Positions 12,240 through 22,732 of a DNA stretch of 64,000 bases are shown one piece after another. The stretch is from contig KV918889.1 in the NCBI GenBank assembly GCA_002049455.2, forward strand, positions 62,001-126,000. Direction: 5' to 3'. Position 1 is the stretch's first letter. Each line of letters begins with the position of its first letter. The notes under the pieces are model-generated. The model had not been told where the DNA came from. It saw only the letters and a program-made list of their open reading frames with translations, and searched no databases. The DNA is from Porphyra umbilicalis. Taxonomy: Eukaryota; Rhodophyta; Bangiophyceae; Bangiales; Bangiaceae. The position numbers and the translations under genes are program-made.

Positions 12240-13880
12240 TTCAACTCGACTGGTCGATGACAAGCCAAGACCGGTGAAACTGTCGATGCAAGAGTTCTCG
12301 GCAGTGAGCTTGTGTCCCCACTACGTCTGAGAGAGCCTTAAGTACCCCCGCCACTGGTGCAACACTGAAGACAGGCCCTGTCATTTTGTGCCGTTTCTGG
12401 CCTAGGCCGGGCTTGTATGGTAGCGAAATTCTGAAGAAGAGTTTCTCCGCTTTCGCGCCCAGTCGCAAGATTGCGGCGTGTTGATTGGATTATATTTTCC
12501 GAACTGTTGTCGCCGATAGATTTCTAAGTTTTGAGTGGGTCCGTGTACGTTGATTCGCTTTCGTAGGAATATTCTCGATTTGTCCCATGTGCTGGCCACT
12601 GTTGATGCCGCCCGAGAGCCGCAAAATGTGTGGAACGACTGTAGGGGAGATACTGACCCATGGGAACTCACTTTGAAGGAGCCTCACAAATTCTTTCGCG
12701 TTGGAGGCAAACCGGTGCTGCTCGTCCTGCGGATTGTAGGCTGCCTGGTTAGGGTCCACTTTCCGGCCCTGTCTGCCGCTGACCGGACACACTTAATGTC
12801 TAAAAGAGTCGTCGGCTGCTCCCCAATGGCCACCATGACGTAAAAGCGCGCATAAAAGGAGAATTCGATTGGGTACTTCTGACGGTTGCCGGCTCGGTTT
12901 TCATGCTCATCGACCGCGGCAAATCTCAATAGTCTATCTTTGCGTTTGCGAGCCGTCTTTCTTGCGCTTGACCAATCTAAGCCGCCATTGGGCAGCTTTG
13001 ATCAGAAGAACTTATTCACTTTGTTCACTCAGGTATTCAACTTGCTCCATAGTGAGCGCAGTTCGAAGGTGATCAAGCTTTTTTCCCAGCTGCTCGTGGT
13101 GCTTCGAGCGCGGCGGGAGAAAGTTACCTCGCTTCTCGGTGCCCAGCGGTAGGAACAGGGCGCCCCCGTCGCTCTTGTCTGCTCCTCTAAGGGGAAGGCT
13201 CGTCACGTCGGCTCAGTCGGAGAGGCAAAATGCTGCCCCAAAGGTGGTCACCAGCTCATCTTGGTACTTGGCGTCGATTGCCTTGAGCAGCGAGCTGTTT
13301 GGCTCGCTGCGAGAGCCAGTAAGAACTGGAGGGAAGCGTATCAGACGCTCGGTGGGGCACTACAACGGCCAGAAGTCGAGGTCACAGGAGCGTGTGTCGG
13401 GCACGATGTTGAGAACTGCAGACATCGCAGACTGTCGTACAGCTCAACGGGTCAACTGGATGCAATAGACGCGCCAGTACAGGCCACGAAAAACTTCTTA
13501 GGGTGGTTGACCGCGAATACGAGCTCTGCGCTGCTGAGTGCTTCTGGATGGATGCGGAGTCGGCGCAAGTGGCAGAGCAGCCTACTCGTTTCACAGTAGA
13601 CGTCGGGAATGCGGCCGTGTGAGATTGCCTCGCCCGTAGCCAGGATACAGCACATTGATTCGGTGGACTTGTACGACTTATGGTGCCGTTTCAAGTCGCG
13701 CAGTGCCCGGTCCCAGAGCCGAGGCAACGTTGACCGCACGGCAGTTCCTTTCTCGGAGCATTGAGTATGCTGCGCTCATCACCAAGTCTTTCTGGGCAGC
13801 CTCTTGGGCCCTTCACATGCCCAAAGATAGTTTCCACAGGAAGAGCACTACGTCGGAGACAGTAGACTCATGACGTCGCT
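12240..13880 (-). pseudogene. decayed minus-strand coding region in several phases
   Basis: Protein-like segments follow each other on the minus strand but change phase and meet stops. In minus-strand order they include RLWDRALRDLKRHHKS (near 13720), LLKAIDAKYQDELVTTFG (near 13270), KHHEQLGKKLDHLRTALT (near 13080), YPIEFSFYARFYVMVA (near 12860) and NAKEFVRLLQSEFPWVS (near 12690). The segments are mixed hydrophobic and charged, unlike the shadow frames around them. I do not recognise the family; an old transposon gene is the simplest reading. Confidence is low because no single frame exceeds 100 residues. Confidence 0.27.
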
Positions 13881-15465
13881 GGCGGCGACATTCGAGCCTA
13901 GAATTTAGACATACTTAAGGTTGGGACAGCGGGCCTTATGAGCCGGGCTCTGAGTGCACTGTGTAGAATGACCTCCGAGTCTGCAAATAATTTCAAGCTC
14001 CTATACGGCGCAGCGGATTCCTGGTCTCGCGCGCGTTTGCTGTGCGGTGCGGACGTCCGTCGCTAAGCTCGTTCGAGGTCGTCGTGCTTGAGTTTTCAGG
14101 ATGTTGAAGGAAAAAGCCTGCGTAATTGTATCGAAGGTGGGAAGTTGTATTTGTTGATGTCGAACATATTGTCTTCAAACTTCCAACTGCAATCGTGAGT
14201 GCGTCCAGTGAAACCATTAGCATTGATCAATGTATCAAAGGCGGGCATACCTGCAGTAACCGGCACCAAAAAACGCCCTGATTGCATGCTCGCCCTCCAT
14301 GTCGGCGATCTTGATGGCAGTGATGCCCTGGCTAAGCTAAATGAGCTCCTTGAAGAAACGATGGACCAAAGACCAGAGGCCTGCGGGCAGCTTTGGACCC
14401 GGTGCGATGCCCAGGATGTTTTGCGAAATGTTCCTGGACTTTGTGTCGTCATCAAGGCTGAGGATCATGGCAATATATGGCAACGCGCTGAATCCCTGTT
14501 GCCGCGACTGTTAGAAGCTGACAATGGATAGGCTGATCGCAACTTTATCATGAATAAGAAGCGCCCGTCGTTGTAGATTTCTTGGAAGACGTTCCCGTAT
14601 AAAAAGAATGCCGTAAAATGTGGTTGGGATCTCTGCTGGCAGCAGCCAGGCATGCGGCCTGCAATGTAGCACTCTGCTCATGTGCCAAGATATCGTCGTC
14701 CAGCATGGCCGTCAGCCGTGCGATCAAGAGAAAGTATTCTAGCCGCCGAGTGCGCATCCTCGCGCACGTGAAGCGCGACGCATCGCACTTTCAACACTTT
14801 TCATCCGATTTGTGGTCGGCTGTACCCGTCACACACCGTTCTTTGGACGTGTCGACGCGTTGGTGCGCACGAAGACCGAATCGCGAACCAGCTTGTTCAG
14901 CGTGTGGGTTGTAGCGCTGATGAGCTTTCGGCCGCGCTGCCCAAGAGTCACCTCCGTCGCTTCCGTCGAAAACAAGAAATGAAATTGGCATGTGCAGAAG
15001 ACAGGATGCTCGATAGCACCGTTGAACGCATGAACAGGCACGTGAACGCCACTAGCCGGCCCATTTTTGAGAATCGAACAACTGGCGGGATCCCGGCTAC
15101 ATTCTTGAACGCTTGATTTGACTTGAGAGGCCCCACGATCTACGAACAACTGCGCCGTGGCCTGTGGCAGCTTCTACGTCTGTGCTGACTTATTCTTCGG
15201 TGCAGCCTTCGTCTTCGCCGCTGTCAATGGCGTTTATGTCCGCAGCTTCTGCTTGTTCCCCGTGCGGTACTCCGATGGCAGAACTCGATGAGGAGGCCAC
15301 CAGGGACATGTAGCCTTCACCGTTCTCGCTTTCGGAGCCCGTGGCGCTGCCGCCGGCAAAAACTCAGAAGTCATCCGCAATTGGGACGCCGTCGGCATCC
15401 TGCCCTGGACGCGTGCTGGCCACGACACCTTTTGAAAGGGAAGGTAGCGGGAAGTGCCGGTGAGA
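13881..15465. other. no gene recognised
   Basis: A plus-strand frame at 14199-14531 has a protein-like composition but is overlapped by a similar-sized minus-strand frame, so neither is called. Confidence 0.35.
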
Positions 15466-15560
15466 GTCAGCGGCGGGGGGGGTCGGTGGCGGGAAGGGTT
15501 GGTCGCGGGGTGGGTTGGTGGGGGGGAGCGTTGGTAGCGTGGAGGGTTTGTGGTGGGGAA
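15466..15560 (+). repeat. G-rich degenerate minisatellite
   Basis: The plus strand is built from short units combining GGTTGGT, GCGGGGTG and runs of G. Unit length is irregular, near 15 to 20 bp. Confidence 0.5.
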
Positions 15561-16741
15561 CATGGATGGAGGAGTAGCTGGTGGTCGCGAGGACCGAGTG
15601 CAGTGTGAGAGTGGTGGGCTGAGAACGGTCACTCTAGGTATGAGCAGCTGAGATGACCAATGGGCGCTTCGACGCTGTCGAGCGTCACCCGTTGTCGGCG
15701 GTTCCGCCCGCCAGCGTATTTTGGTTACTTCCTGTCAATTTCATGGCGACACCCTCAGAGCGTGTGTCGCCAGGAAGTCGCCAGCGGACGCCACTGGGAA
15801 GATGAGACGAACGCGCCAAAGATGAATTTGGCCATGCAAAGAGACAGCCACGTTGCGCGTCTGTTTGCTCGCCAACTTTAATGAACAACTTGAAACTTAC
15901 TGTTCATGTTATGGGCGGTGCTCAATTGGTCGATTATTCCAGGAAGCGCGACGCCGATGGCGAGATCGGCGGTGTCACGGGACACAGCCGATCACGCGAC
16001 AGCGCCTTACACCCCAAAAGGATCTTCCGGTGACAACCGCCTGTCTCCACGCCGCACGCGTGCCACGCGTTCGCGCGCCACTCGCAAAGTCGAACTGCGC
16101 CGCCCCCGCTGCCCCATCCCTGTCCCCTGGAACCGAGCCACCGCCGCCCCCGCGCCATCCTTGCGCCACTCCACCGCCCCAGCCCACCCCCCCCTCCTCC
16201 ATCATGATTTTCAATCCCCGCCGCACCACATGGCGCGCCTCATACAGCCGCAGACAGTGATGTGAAGGGCGGGTTGCGACGGGAGAGGGGCAGGGGGTGG
16301 GGGCTGGGCTGGGGGGGGCAGGAGCCGCAGGATCAGCCGCCGCCAGGGCGGAGGCGCAGAGGGGGGGGGGGCGAGGATGGATGGCGGCGTTGCAGGATGG
16401 GGAGGAGGATGAAGGGCAGGGAGTGGAGGAAGAGAGCGTTCGCGAGGAGCTGAGGGATGTCCGGTGAGGCACAGTGCCCGTGCTTTAACGCCACGCGCAG
16501 CCTTTTCTGAATCTGCAGGAGACCTGGCGCAGCCTGGCACAGTCAAGTGGTGCCAGCCAATCAGGCATTGTTCAGACGGCGCGTGCATGGCGTGCACAGA
16601 CGAGTACTTGCCATTTAGAACGTACAGCTGCAATCACACGCGGATCACGCGGACCATATTTGGCCCTCACGGACCGACCGATTGCTTCGGCACACGAAGG
16701 AGGTACGAGCCAAAACGTGCCATTTAGTCTGTCTTAGGCCG
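15561..16741. other. non-coding, with C-rich and G-rich tracts
   Basis: A C-rich tract (16120-16200) faces a G-rich tract (16290-16440) of similar composition, as in the region near 11150-11700. No gene is recognised. Confidence 0.35.
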
Positions 16742-16796
16742 AACACGTTCGCGTGTGCAAGATCGTTTTTTATATCTCGCGCACGTGAACGTTTTC
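16742..16796. repeat. hairpin with AT-rich loop, copy 1
   Basis: The left arm (16742-16762) pairs with the right arm (16775-16796) at about 18 of 22 positions. The loop contains a TTTTTTATA stretch. A very similar hairpin lies at 17321-17372. Confidence 0.65.
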
Positions 16797-17052
16797 GAAA
16801 GTCAAGTTGAGCCTCCAGTTGCGATTGTTTTCGCACTTCTGATTGGTCGGAGAGCTGCCTTCACAAGGTGATTTTCTGCATATGAGAGTGTGATTTGATG
16901 TGCTCTTTTTGGCGGCCAAATTGTGAGCAAGTCGCGTTCATGCATGCCGTGGTGCCGTGAGGACGGCAGTGCTCGTGTCACGCCTGTTTTACGAAACTGT
17001 GTTGCAGTTGACGCCCAATCACGTGCACGACGACCCGTGGTCTTGACTAGCC

Positions 17053-17555
17053 CTCAGGCCCACTCTACACGGCCGGAGCACGTGCACGTGTTTGTGCCCA
17101 AATCACCACGTAAGTCCTGCGCACGCACTTTATTTGACATCGGCCGTGTTGGCGGCACACGAGAAATATTGAACACGACCAGCTGGAAACTTGGATTCTG
17201 GAACTGGCACATCAGATCACACTCCGTCGTGAGGCACGTTGCCGGAGCTGGCGGTACACGCTTGTCCTATCATTCGCGCGGAGCCGACGGCGGAAAACCG
17301 CACGGAATTCTCCTTTCCAAGCACGTTGACTTGTGCGAGATATAAAAAGAAATCTCGCACACGTGAACGTGCTCGGCCCAAAAAGGCAAAATCAGCCGGT
17401 ATTGGCTGATAATTCCTTCGTGAGCGGGATCTCATAATCTCAAAAGTACAGCCTGAAGTGGTCAAAGCGATTGGAGCGTGATTGGAGCGACGCACTCCCA
17501 TTGGCTAGCATGTGTCTGAGCACGCCGTGCTCGCGCCGTGTAGAGTGGGCCTCAG
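17053..17555. mobile_element. MITE-like element, 503 bp, 21-bp terminal inverted repeats
   Basis: The left terminus at 17053 reads CTCAGGCCCACTCTACACGG, and the reverse complement of the right terminus at 17555 matches it at 20 of 21 positions. GCC directly flanks both ends (17050-17052 and 17556-17558), a possible 3-bp target duplication. A related left end with about 200 bp of shared interior occurs at 19301-19503. No transposase is encoded. Confidence 0.75.
17321..17372. repeat. hairpin with TATAAAAA loop, copy 2
   Basis: The left arm starts GCACGTTGACTTGTGCGAGA and pairs with the arm ending at 17372 with about three mismatches. The loop is TATAAAAAGA-like. It lies inside the 17053-17555 element and resembles the hairpin at 16742. 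Confidence 0.7.
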
Positions 17556-17556
17556 G

Positions 17557-17768
17557 CCCGGTCCGGGACACAGGAACTGGTTTGTGATGGACGTTTGTTA
17601 CGCAGGTACCACGTACTACACTGTTGGGGGCATTCTGGGACACCAGATGGGAGGTGGGTTTGTGACGACCAGGAATTCAACATGCCATTCATCATTGCGT
17701 TCGCACCAATTACTGCTGACCCTGCCTTGGTCGTCGGCTTGAAAGGCGGTTGAACAGCACACGGACCG
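17557..17768 (+). repeat. dispersed repeat, copy 2
   Basis: This aligns with 10917-11127 in the same orientation and begins directly at the right edge of the 17053-17555 element. That suggests the small element inserted at, or belongs to, a larger repeat. Confidence 0.7.
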
Positions 17769-19300
17769 CGGGGTCCCGCGTCGTGTCGACACGCTCCGCC
17801 GTGGGGGCTGGACCCAGCCGAACCACTGACTGCAGCGCCAGATCACCCCAGAGAAGCGAGGTTTCACTGGTGTGTGCCGGTGCTCAGGCCGGACGCGACT
17901 ATGGGGCGGGATACCGTGAACCGGAACGGGCGTGGACCACGAGAGCGGGCACGGTTGGTTCACCACCGGGGCGCCTCGCGCCTACTACGAGAGAGTATGG
18001 AGTCGTCGGGAGAGTCTGCGGCTAAGGCATCTATGCTTAACATGCATCTCGCTGCTGCTCTTGTTGGGTCTGAGCGTGTGCAGACACTATGCCCCTTGCC
18101 TAAAGAGCGTGCCGGACAACGCAGCGTTGAACACATACGCGCTTTAAACGGGCCACTTTTTCACGTCGCTGTGCGGAGCTCCGAGCCATTATTTCTGACA
18201 CTTGTGGATGTACCGCGCCGGCAACTGCTCTTCTCACTCCATGGTCTGTCCCCGGCCCTGCGTGCTCGCTGCCTCGCGCAACTATGCATCCTCTGCTTTC
18301 GGTCCCACTCGAGGCCCCCTCGCCGCCGCTCCCCTCACAGAGCGCAAACGAAGAAAATGTGCAGATGGTGGCGGGAAGCACTGATCATTCATGAGGTTGA
18401 TACAAACTGGCCAACGCAGCAGGATTTGTGCAGCGTCTGTGCGTGCTTTTCGTGGGTGCACCACTACAGACAGCTCCTTGGAATTCCGCGGCGGCGCGGC
18501 GGCGGCCGGCCGCGACCGGAAAGCAGTTTCCGTGTTCTCATAATCAATTGCGACCGAGAGCTCTGGTTTCATTCCTTCACGCGCGTCACGAAATCCTCCA
18601 TGCAGCCAGGCAGGCCTGCCTCGTCAGATGGCTTTGGTCGAGTGGCGCAGTCCAGGCATTCCCAGGATCGACCTGGCCAACACAGACGCGTGACTGATTT
18701 CAACCAACCAGCGTTCGACAATGTTCGTCACGAACGCTATCATAAACGCCTGCCTGTGCCCCGTATCGGGTCTCAGCTGTCGATTTTCGTCGCAGGATTC
18801 CTGGCGATCCGCACAAGGCTGGGTGTCCAGATCAACCTCGGACGCCAAGGCCGGTCTGCTGCTGTCCTCACCATCCCGTCCTGACAGTGATCTTGCCGGA
18901 GTATACCGCCTTCCTGAGTTCATGAAATTGCGTTATTGCAGTGATACACCAGCCTGGGTCTTGGCCGTGGGCGCTTGATTCTCGTTGTCTTAGCCATTGG
19001 ACATGCCATCCGAACCAATTGTTTCTGTCGCCAGATCCCTGACAGGCCATTTCGAGTCGTAGGCTGCGGTTTCGATGGGGCACCACACTGTGTCGCCCCC
19101 AAATTGCCTGCAAGTGACACAAGAATTGCTATGGGAGAACCGCCGACGGTGACAGTCGGTGCAGCCCCGGCGTTCGCTGAAGTCGATTTGAGGACGGGTC
19201 CAAAGTGCTCTCAGTGATGTTCACGAGTCAGTCGGGGAACCTCCGGTCGTCAAGCACCTTCCACGCGGCACCGAACTTCGCTGGACAGCGGCGCGTGTCA
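17769..19300. other. no gene called
   Basis: A 336-codon plus-strand frame (17874-18884) is open, but no domain was recognised and its composition is irregular, so it is not annotated as a gene. Confidence 0.35.
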
Positions 19301-19503
19301 CTGAGGCCCACTGCACACGGCGGGAGCACGAGCACGTGATTGGGCCCGAATCACATCGTAAGTCCTGCGCACACGCGAACTTTGACATTGGCCGTCTTGA
19401 CGGCATACGAAAAATATTGAACACGACAAGGTGGAAACTTGGATTCTGGAACTGGCAGATCAGATCACACCACGCCGCGAGGCACGGTGCCGGAGCTGGC
19501 GAC
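19301..19503 (+). mobile_element. truncated relative of the 17053-17555 element
   Basis: The start CTGAGGCCCACTGCACACGG matches the terminus of the 17053 element. About 200 bp then align, including a conserved block containing TATTGAACACGAC and TGGATTCTGGAACTGGCA. Similarity stops at about 19503 and no right terminus was found. Confidence 0.7.
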
Positions 19504-20456
19504 ACTGCGCCAAAGTGCCGCTACAGACACACGAATGGACTCGTGCGTCACCGCGCTGCGATCTTCAATGTTGTAGCACGTTCCGCCAGTGCGGTGCAAA
19601 CGCGGACTACTCGTGGACACTTGAAGAGCCTCGACGGACCGATCTGCCAAGGTGCTGTCGAGCGCCCACAGGTGGGGGACGTTCCCACCTGGCGAGGTCT
19701 TCGAGTGTCGGAAAATGATTGGCGGCTTCAGCTATGGCCCTTTCTTCGTCCGCTGTCGGGGGAGTACCTTATCAGTCCCTCTGGCGCCGACACTACCGCC
19801 CCCGCCAAACTGGAAAGTTGAGCGCTGTGGCTGCACTCCTTCTCTAATGATGTATCCAGGCGACTCTGTACATACGTGCGCCTGGCATGGGGGCTCCACA
19901 GAGGCAGATACCAGTGCCCCTGTGCGCCAGCATACCTGCTCCCATCCACCACGCCTGCTGCACTCGTGCGATTATGGACAGTGCACGTTCGGCTGTCCGC
20001 CCTACTCCTCCTCCCGCCCCCCCCCCCCCTTGCGGGTGTTTTTCGACGGCCAGTCGCCACATGTCGGCCGGCCGGCTTCTTTCCCAACGGACCGATTGGC
20101 GCCTTCGGCGTGGTCGCTTCTCTCACGCCTGCTCCCCGACCGAAATTTGTTGCTCCTCCGCTCCCGCCCCACCCGACGAGCTCGCACCCCCCCCCTATCC
20201 TGCACACACCCCACCCACCATTTCCTCCCGCCTTTCCTGAGTCGAAGTACGGCGTGACGGTGCTGTCGGTCTACATGCGCGGCTGCTCGGCGGTGTGAGA
20301 CGTGTAGGCGCCGCTGGCAGACGGAAGGCAGCCTTATCTTCCTCCACTGTCGCTGACGCCAGCGTGACGCACGTGGCAGCGGCCAACGTCTTGCCACCCA
20401 AGGACTACACTGTGGGCCCCCGCACGCGGTTGTCATTTGTGTGAGGCCTCGAGCAG

Positions 20457-21573
20457 GTGTCGAACCGTGACTTTCGTCTACTCTTCCGCATGTCGCGGGA
20501 GGACGTTTTGGCGCTGCCCGCGGGCGTGGCGCACCGCCTGACGGTTGACGACGGCATGGCCACTCTTTCGAGCGGGTCTCCCATCTCGACCGACTGCCGA
20601 CTCGCGCTCTGGCTGCGCATGCTGGTCGGCGCATCCTATCTCGATTGCATGCTCGCACTTGGGGTTGGTCGCTGTACAGTGTATTCCATTTTTCATCAGG
20701 TATGACTGCCTTGTTCTTGGCGTGTGGGGCTGTCCTTGTCGTGGATGGGAAGAGCTCTCTTTGGTCTTTCTCAGAGACCAGCGACCGTGTTCGCTCTCTG
20801 CGTTTTAGAGACCAGATAATCCCGCCAGAGTTCGAGCTGCCACATTTTCTCTCGCCCTCTTTTGGCAGTGGTTTCCCTCTTTCATGAATTGTCGTCACTG
20901 TTCATTGCTTGCCCTCTGCTTTTCTGGGGCTTGTCCTGGATGTCTTTTTTTGGTTTTCAGTTGTTACGTGCCTTGGACACTGATTGTCTGCTCCAAAATA
21001 TATGGTTCCCATCCCCTACCGTAGAGCTCGACGGACACAGCGAACTTTTCTCCCTTGGGGGGGCACAATCCGCTGCGCGGATGTATTGCTGCCGTCGACG
21101 GCATTGCCTTGCGCATGCGGCGGCCCCGAGTCTCGAAGGTACCGAAACCCTCGTCATATTGGACTCGAAAGGGCTGCTTCGCCGTGAACTTCCAAGCCGC
21201 CGTCAGCGGGGCCTACAAGGTCATCTTCCTGTTTACAGTGACCGCCGGTCCCTGCCACGACAGTACCGCTTTCTTGTAATGCGGTCTGGCCGAGCTGGTG
21301 GATAGAGACGACGTGCTGTCTTCAGGGTATTGGGACGCAGGTGATGATGCGTACATTGCTGTGGTGCGCTTGCTGACACCTTGGCCGGGGAGTGACCTAC
21401 CTATGGAGAAGAATTCTTTTATTTTTTACCACACCTCCTCCCGCAACTTTGTGGAACAGGTGTTTGGGCACATTGAGGGTCGGTGGGGGATTGTGTGGAG
21501 GTCTATTTTCGTCTCTGTCTCTGCAGCTGCCTTAATCCTGTGTGTGTGTGTGCGTTTGCATAACTATTTATGA
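20457..21573 (+). pseudogene. PIF/Harbinger transposase (DDE_Tnp_4 type), disrupted
   Basis: Exon 20457-20699 encodes the N-terminal region, including DFRLLFRMSRED and a helix-turn-helix-like segment ending TVYSIFHQ. It is followed by a GTATGA donor at 20700 and an acceptor TTTTCAG ending at 20960, with matching phase. The second exon carries the catalytic domain: GCIAAVDGIALRMRRP (first Asp), GPCHDSTAF (second Asp) and NFVEQVFGHIEGRWGI (Glu), ending in the family's LHN motif. Two lesions are visible: a phase change at the G7 run 21057-21063, and TAA at 21277-21279 straight after HDSTAFL. The true start probably lies in an upstream exon, because the called start abuts a CAG that could be an acceptor. 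Harbinger elements usually also carry a Myb-like gene, which I could not find here. Confidence 0.85.
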
Positions 21574-22003
21574 GATAAGAGCAGCCCAACGTCGGATGCC
21601 CTTCTCCCCGAGGAAGGTGCAGGTGGGACTGGAGATGTCGTCAAGCAGTAACGGTGGGACTTGGATGAGCAACTACGTCGGCGCAGGTGTGACAGGGAGC
21701 CCTGCTCTCTGCGCGTAGCTCTCACACGCCGTCTCAAGAAGCTGCAGTGCCGTCGCCTATCGTAACTGGTCCCAGCACTCATTCGCATAAACTATTTTCG
21801 TTGTACCCTGGGTGTCAACTCAGAACACGGGCGCATCCACAGGCACGACACACGCACCAACTCATGGAGACGGGGGCACGAAAGTCAGGGGCATCATTTG
21901 ACGGCCTTCCATCCCACGGCAGCCTACATCGGCCAATCTTCGCCCCCCAGCACCCACACAGCACCAGCCTCAACCCGCACAGCCGCATCAAACCCCCCAC
22001 AAG
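21574..22003. other. no gene recognised
   Basis: This may contain the 3' end of the Harbinger-type element, but no terminal inverted repeat could be paired with an upstream end. Confidence 0.35.
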
Positions 22004-22279
22004 CTAGGAAACATATATCCGCCCACACTCCACCGTGGTGGCCAGGTAAGCGTTTACGGGCGCCACGCCGACTACGACAGCTCCACTTGGCGGCTGCGCG
22101 ATGATGTCGTCGCGCTTGGTGCGGAACAGAGACCAGCGCCCGCCCCCCAAGAGCCACACAAGCGGAAGCGCACCTCCCAGTGACACCCACGCAGACAGGT
22201 TCCCACTTTCCAGGCCGGCGGCCACGTCGGCTCCTCTTGCCACTGTGTTTTGCGCCGCAGCCGCCATCAGCGCAGTCAC
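22004..22279 (-). CDS. small hypothetical membrane protein, paralogue of the next frame
   Basis: A 91-codon minus-strand frame has a hydrophobic segment (VSLGGALPLVWLLGGGRW), a basic stretch and DDIIAQ. The neighbouring frame at 22421-22732 shows the same order of a hydrophobic segment, a glycine cluster and (S/D)DII, and the two DNA segments look like a diverged tandem duplication. No family is recognised. It lies downstream, on the same strand, of the large gene at 22729-25323. Chance open frames are common at this GC content, so confidence is low. Confidence 0.25.
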   Translation of the reverse strand: MTALMAAAAQNTVARGADVAAGLESGNLSAWVSLGGALPLVWLLGGGRWSLFRTKRDDIIAQPPSGAVVVGVAPVNAYLATTVECGRIYVS

Positions 22280-22420
22280 TATCGATAAAAAGGAGTGTTG
22301 TTTGTATTCGTGTCGCGTGCTGGTTCCTCCATGACAACGACCTCCGGAGCGACTAAGGTCGACCCGCCCCTACCGCCCTGTACCCACCGGCGCGCTCAAC
22401 TTAAAACCTACGTAAAGAAA

Positions 22421-22732
22421 TCACCGGCTCCCGTTCGAAACTTCAGGCACGCACACGCCGTTTATCGCCGCTCCGAGCGCCTCGGCGTGATTTAGCGTCA
22501 ACAAGATGATGTCACTGGGCATGGCAGCCAACTTCAGCCTGCCCCCACCGCCCCATACCACCAGCACGCCCGCCGCGACCAGCACCAGCCGCAGTGTGCC
22601 CCGCAGTCCCACGTACAAAACCAGTTCCTCATCTTCCGCCATGTCGGCCTTGTGGGAGCCCTTACCAGCCACGTCGAGCACCGCGATGCCACCCGGGTCA
22701 TTTTCCACGCCACTGCGGGGCGGGGCGATCAA
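22421..22732 (-). CDS. small hypothetical membrane protein, paralogue of the previous frame
   Basis: A 103-codon minus-strand frame starts 4 bases inside the end of the large upstream gene. It has an acidic segment (ADMAEDEELVLYVG), a probable membrane span (LVLVAAGVLVVWGGGGRL) and then MPSDIILL. Similar layout and DNA resemblance to 22004-22279 suggest a tandem duplication. No function can be assigned. Confidence 0.25.
   Translation of the reverse strand: MIAPPRSGVENDPGGIAVLDVAGKGSHKADMAEDEELVLYVGLRGTLRLVLVAAGVLVVWGGGGRLKLAAMPSDIILLTLNHAEALGAAINGVCVPEVSNGSR

Noticed and set aside
17874-18884. 336-codon plus-strand open frame
   Set aside because: No domain, no paralogue and irregular composition; long chance frames are expected in sequence of this GC content.
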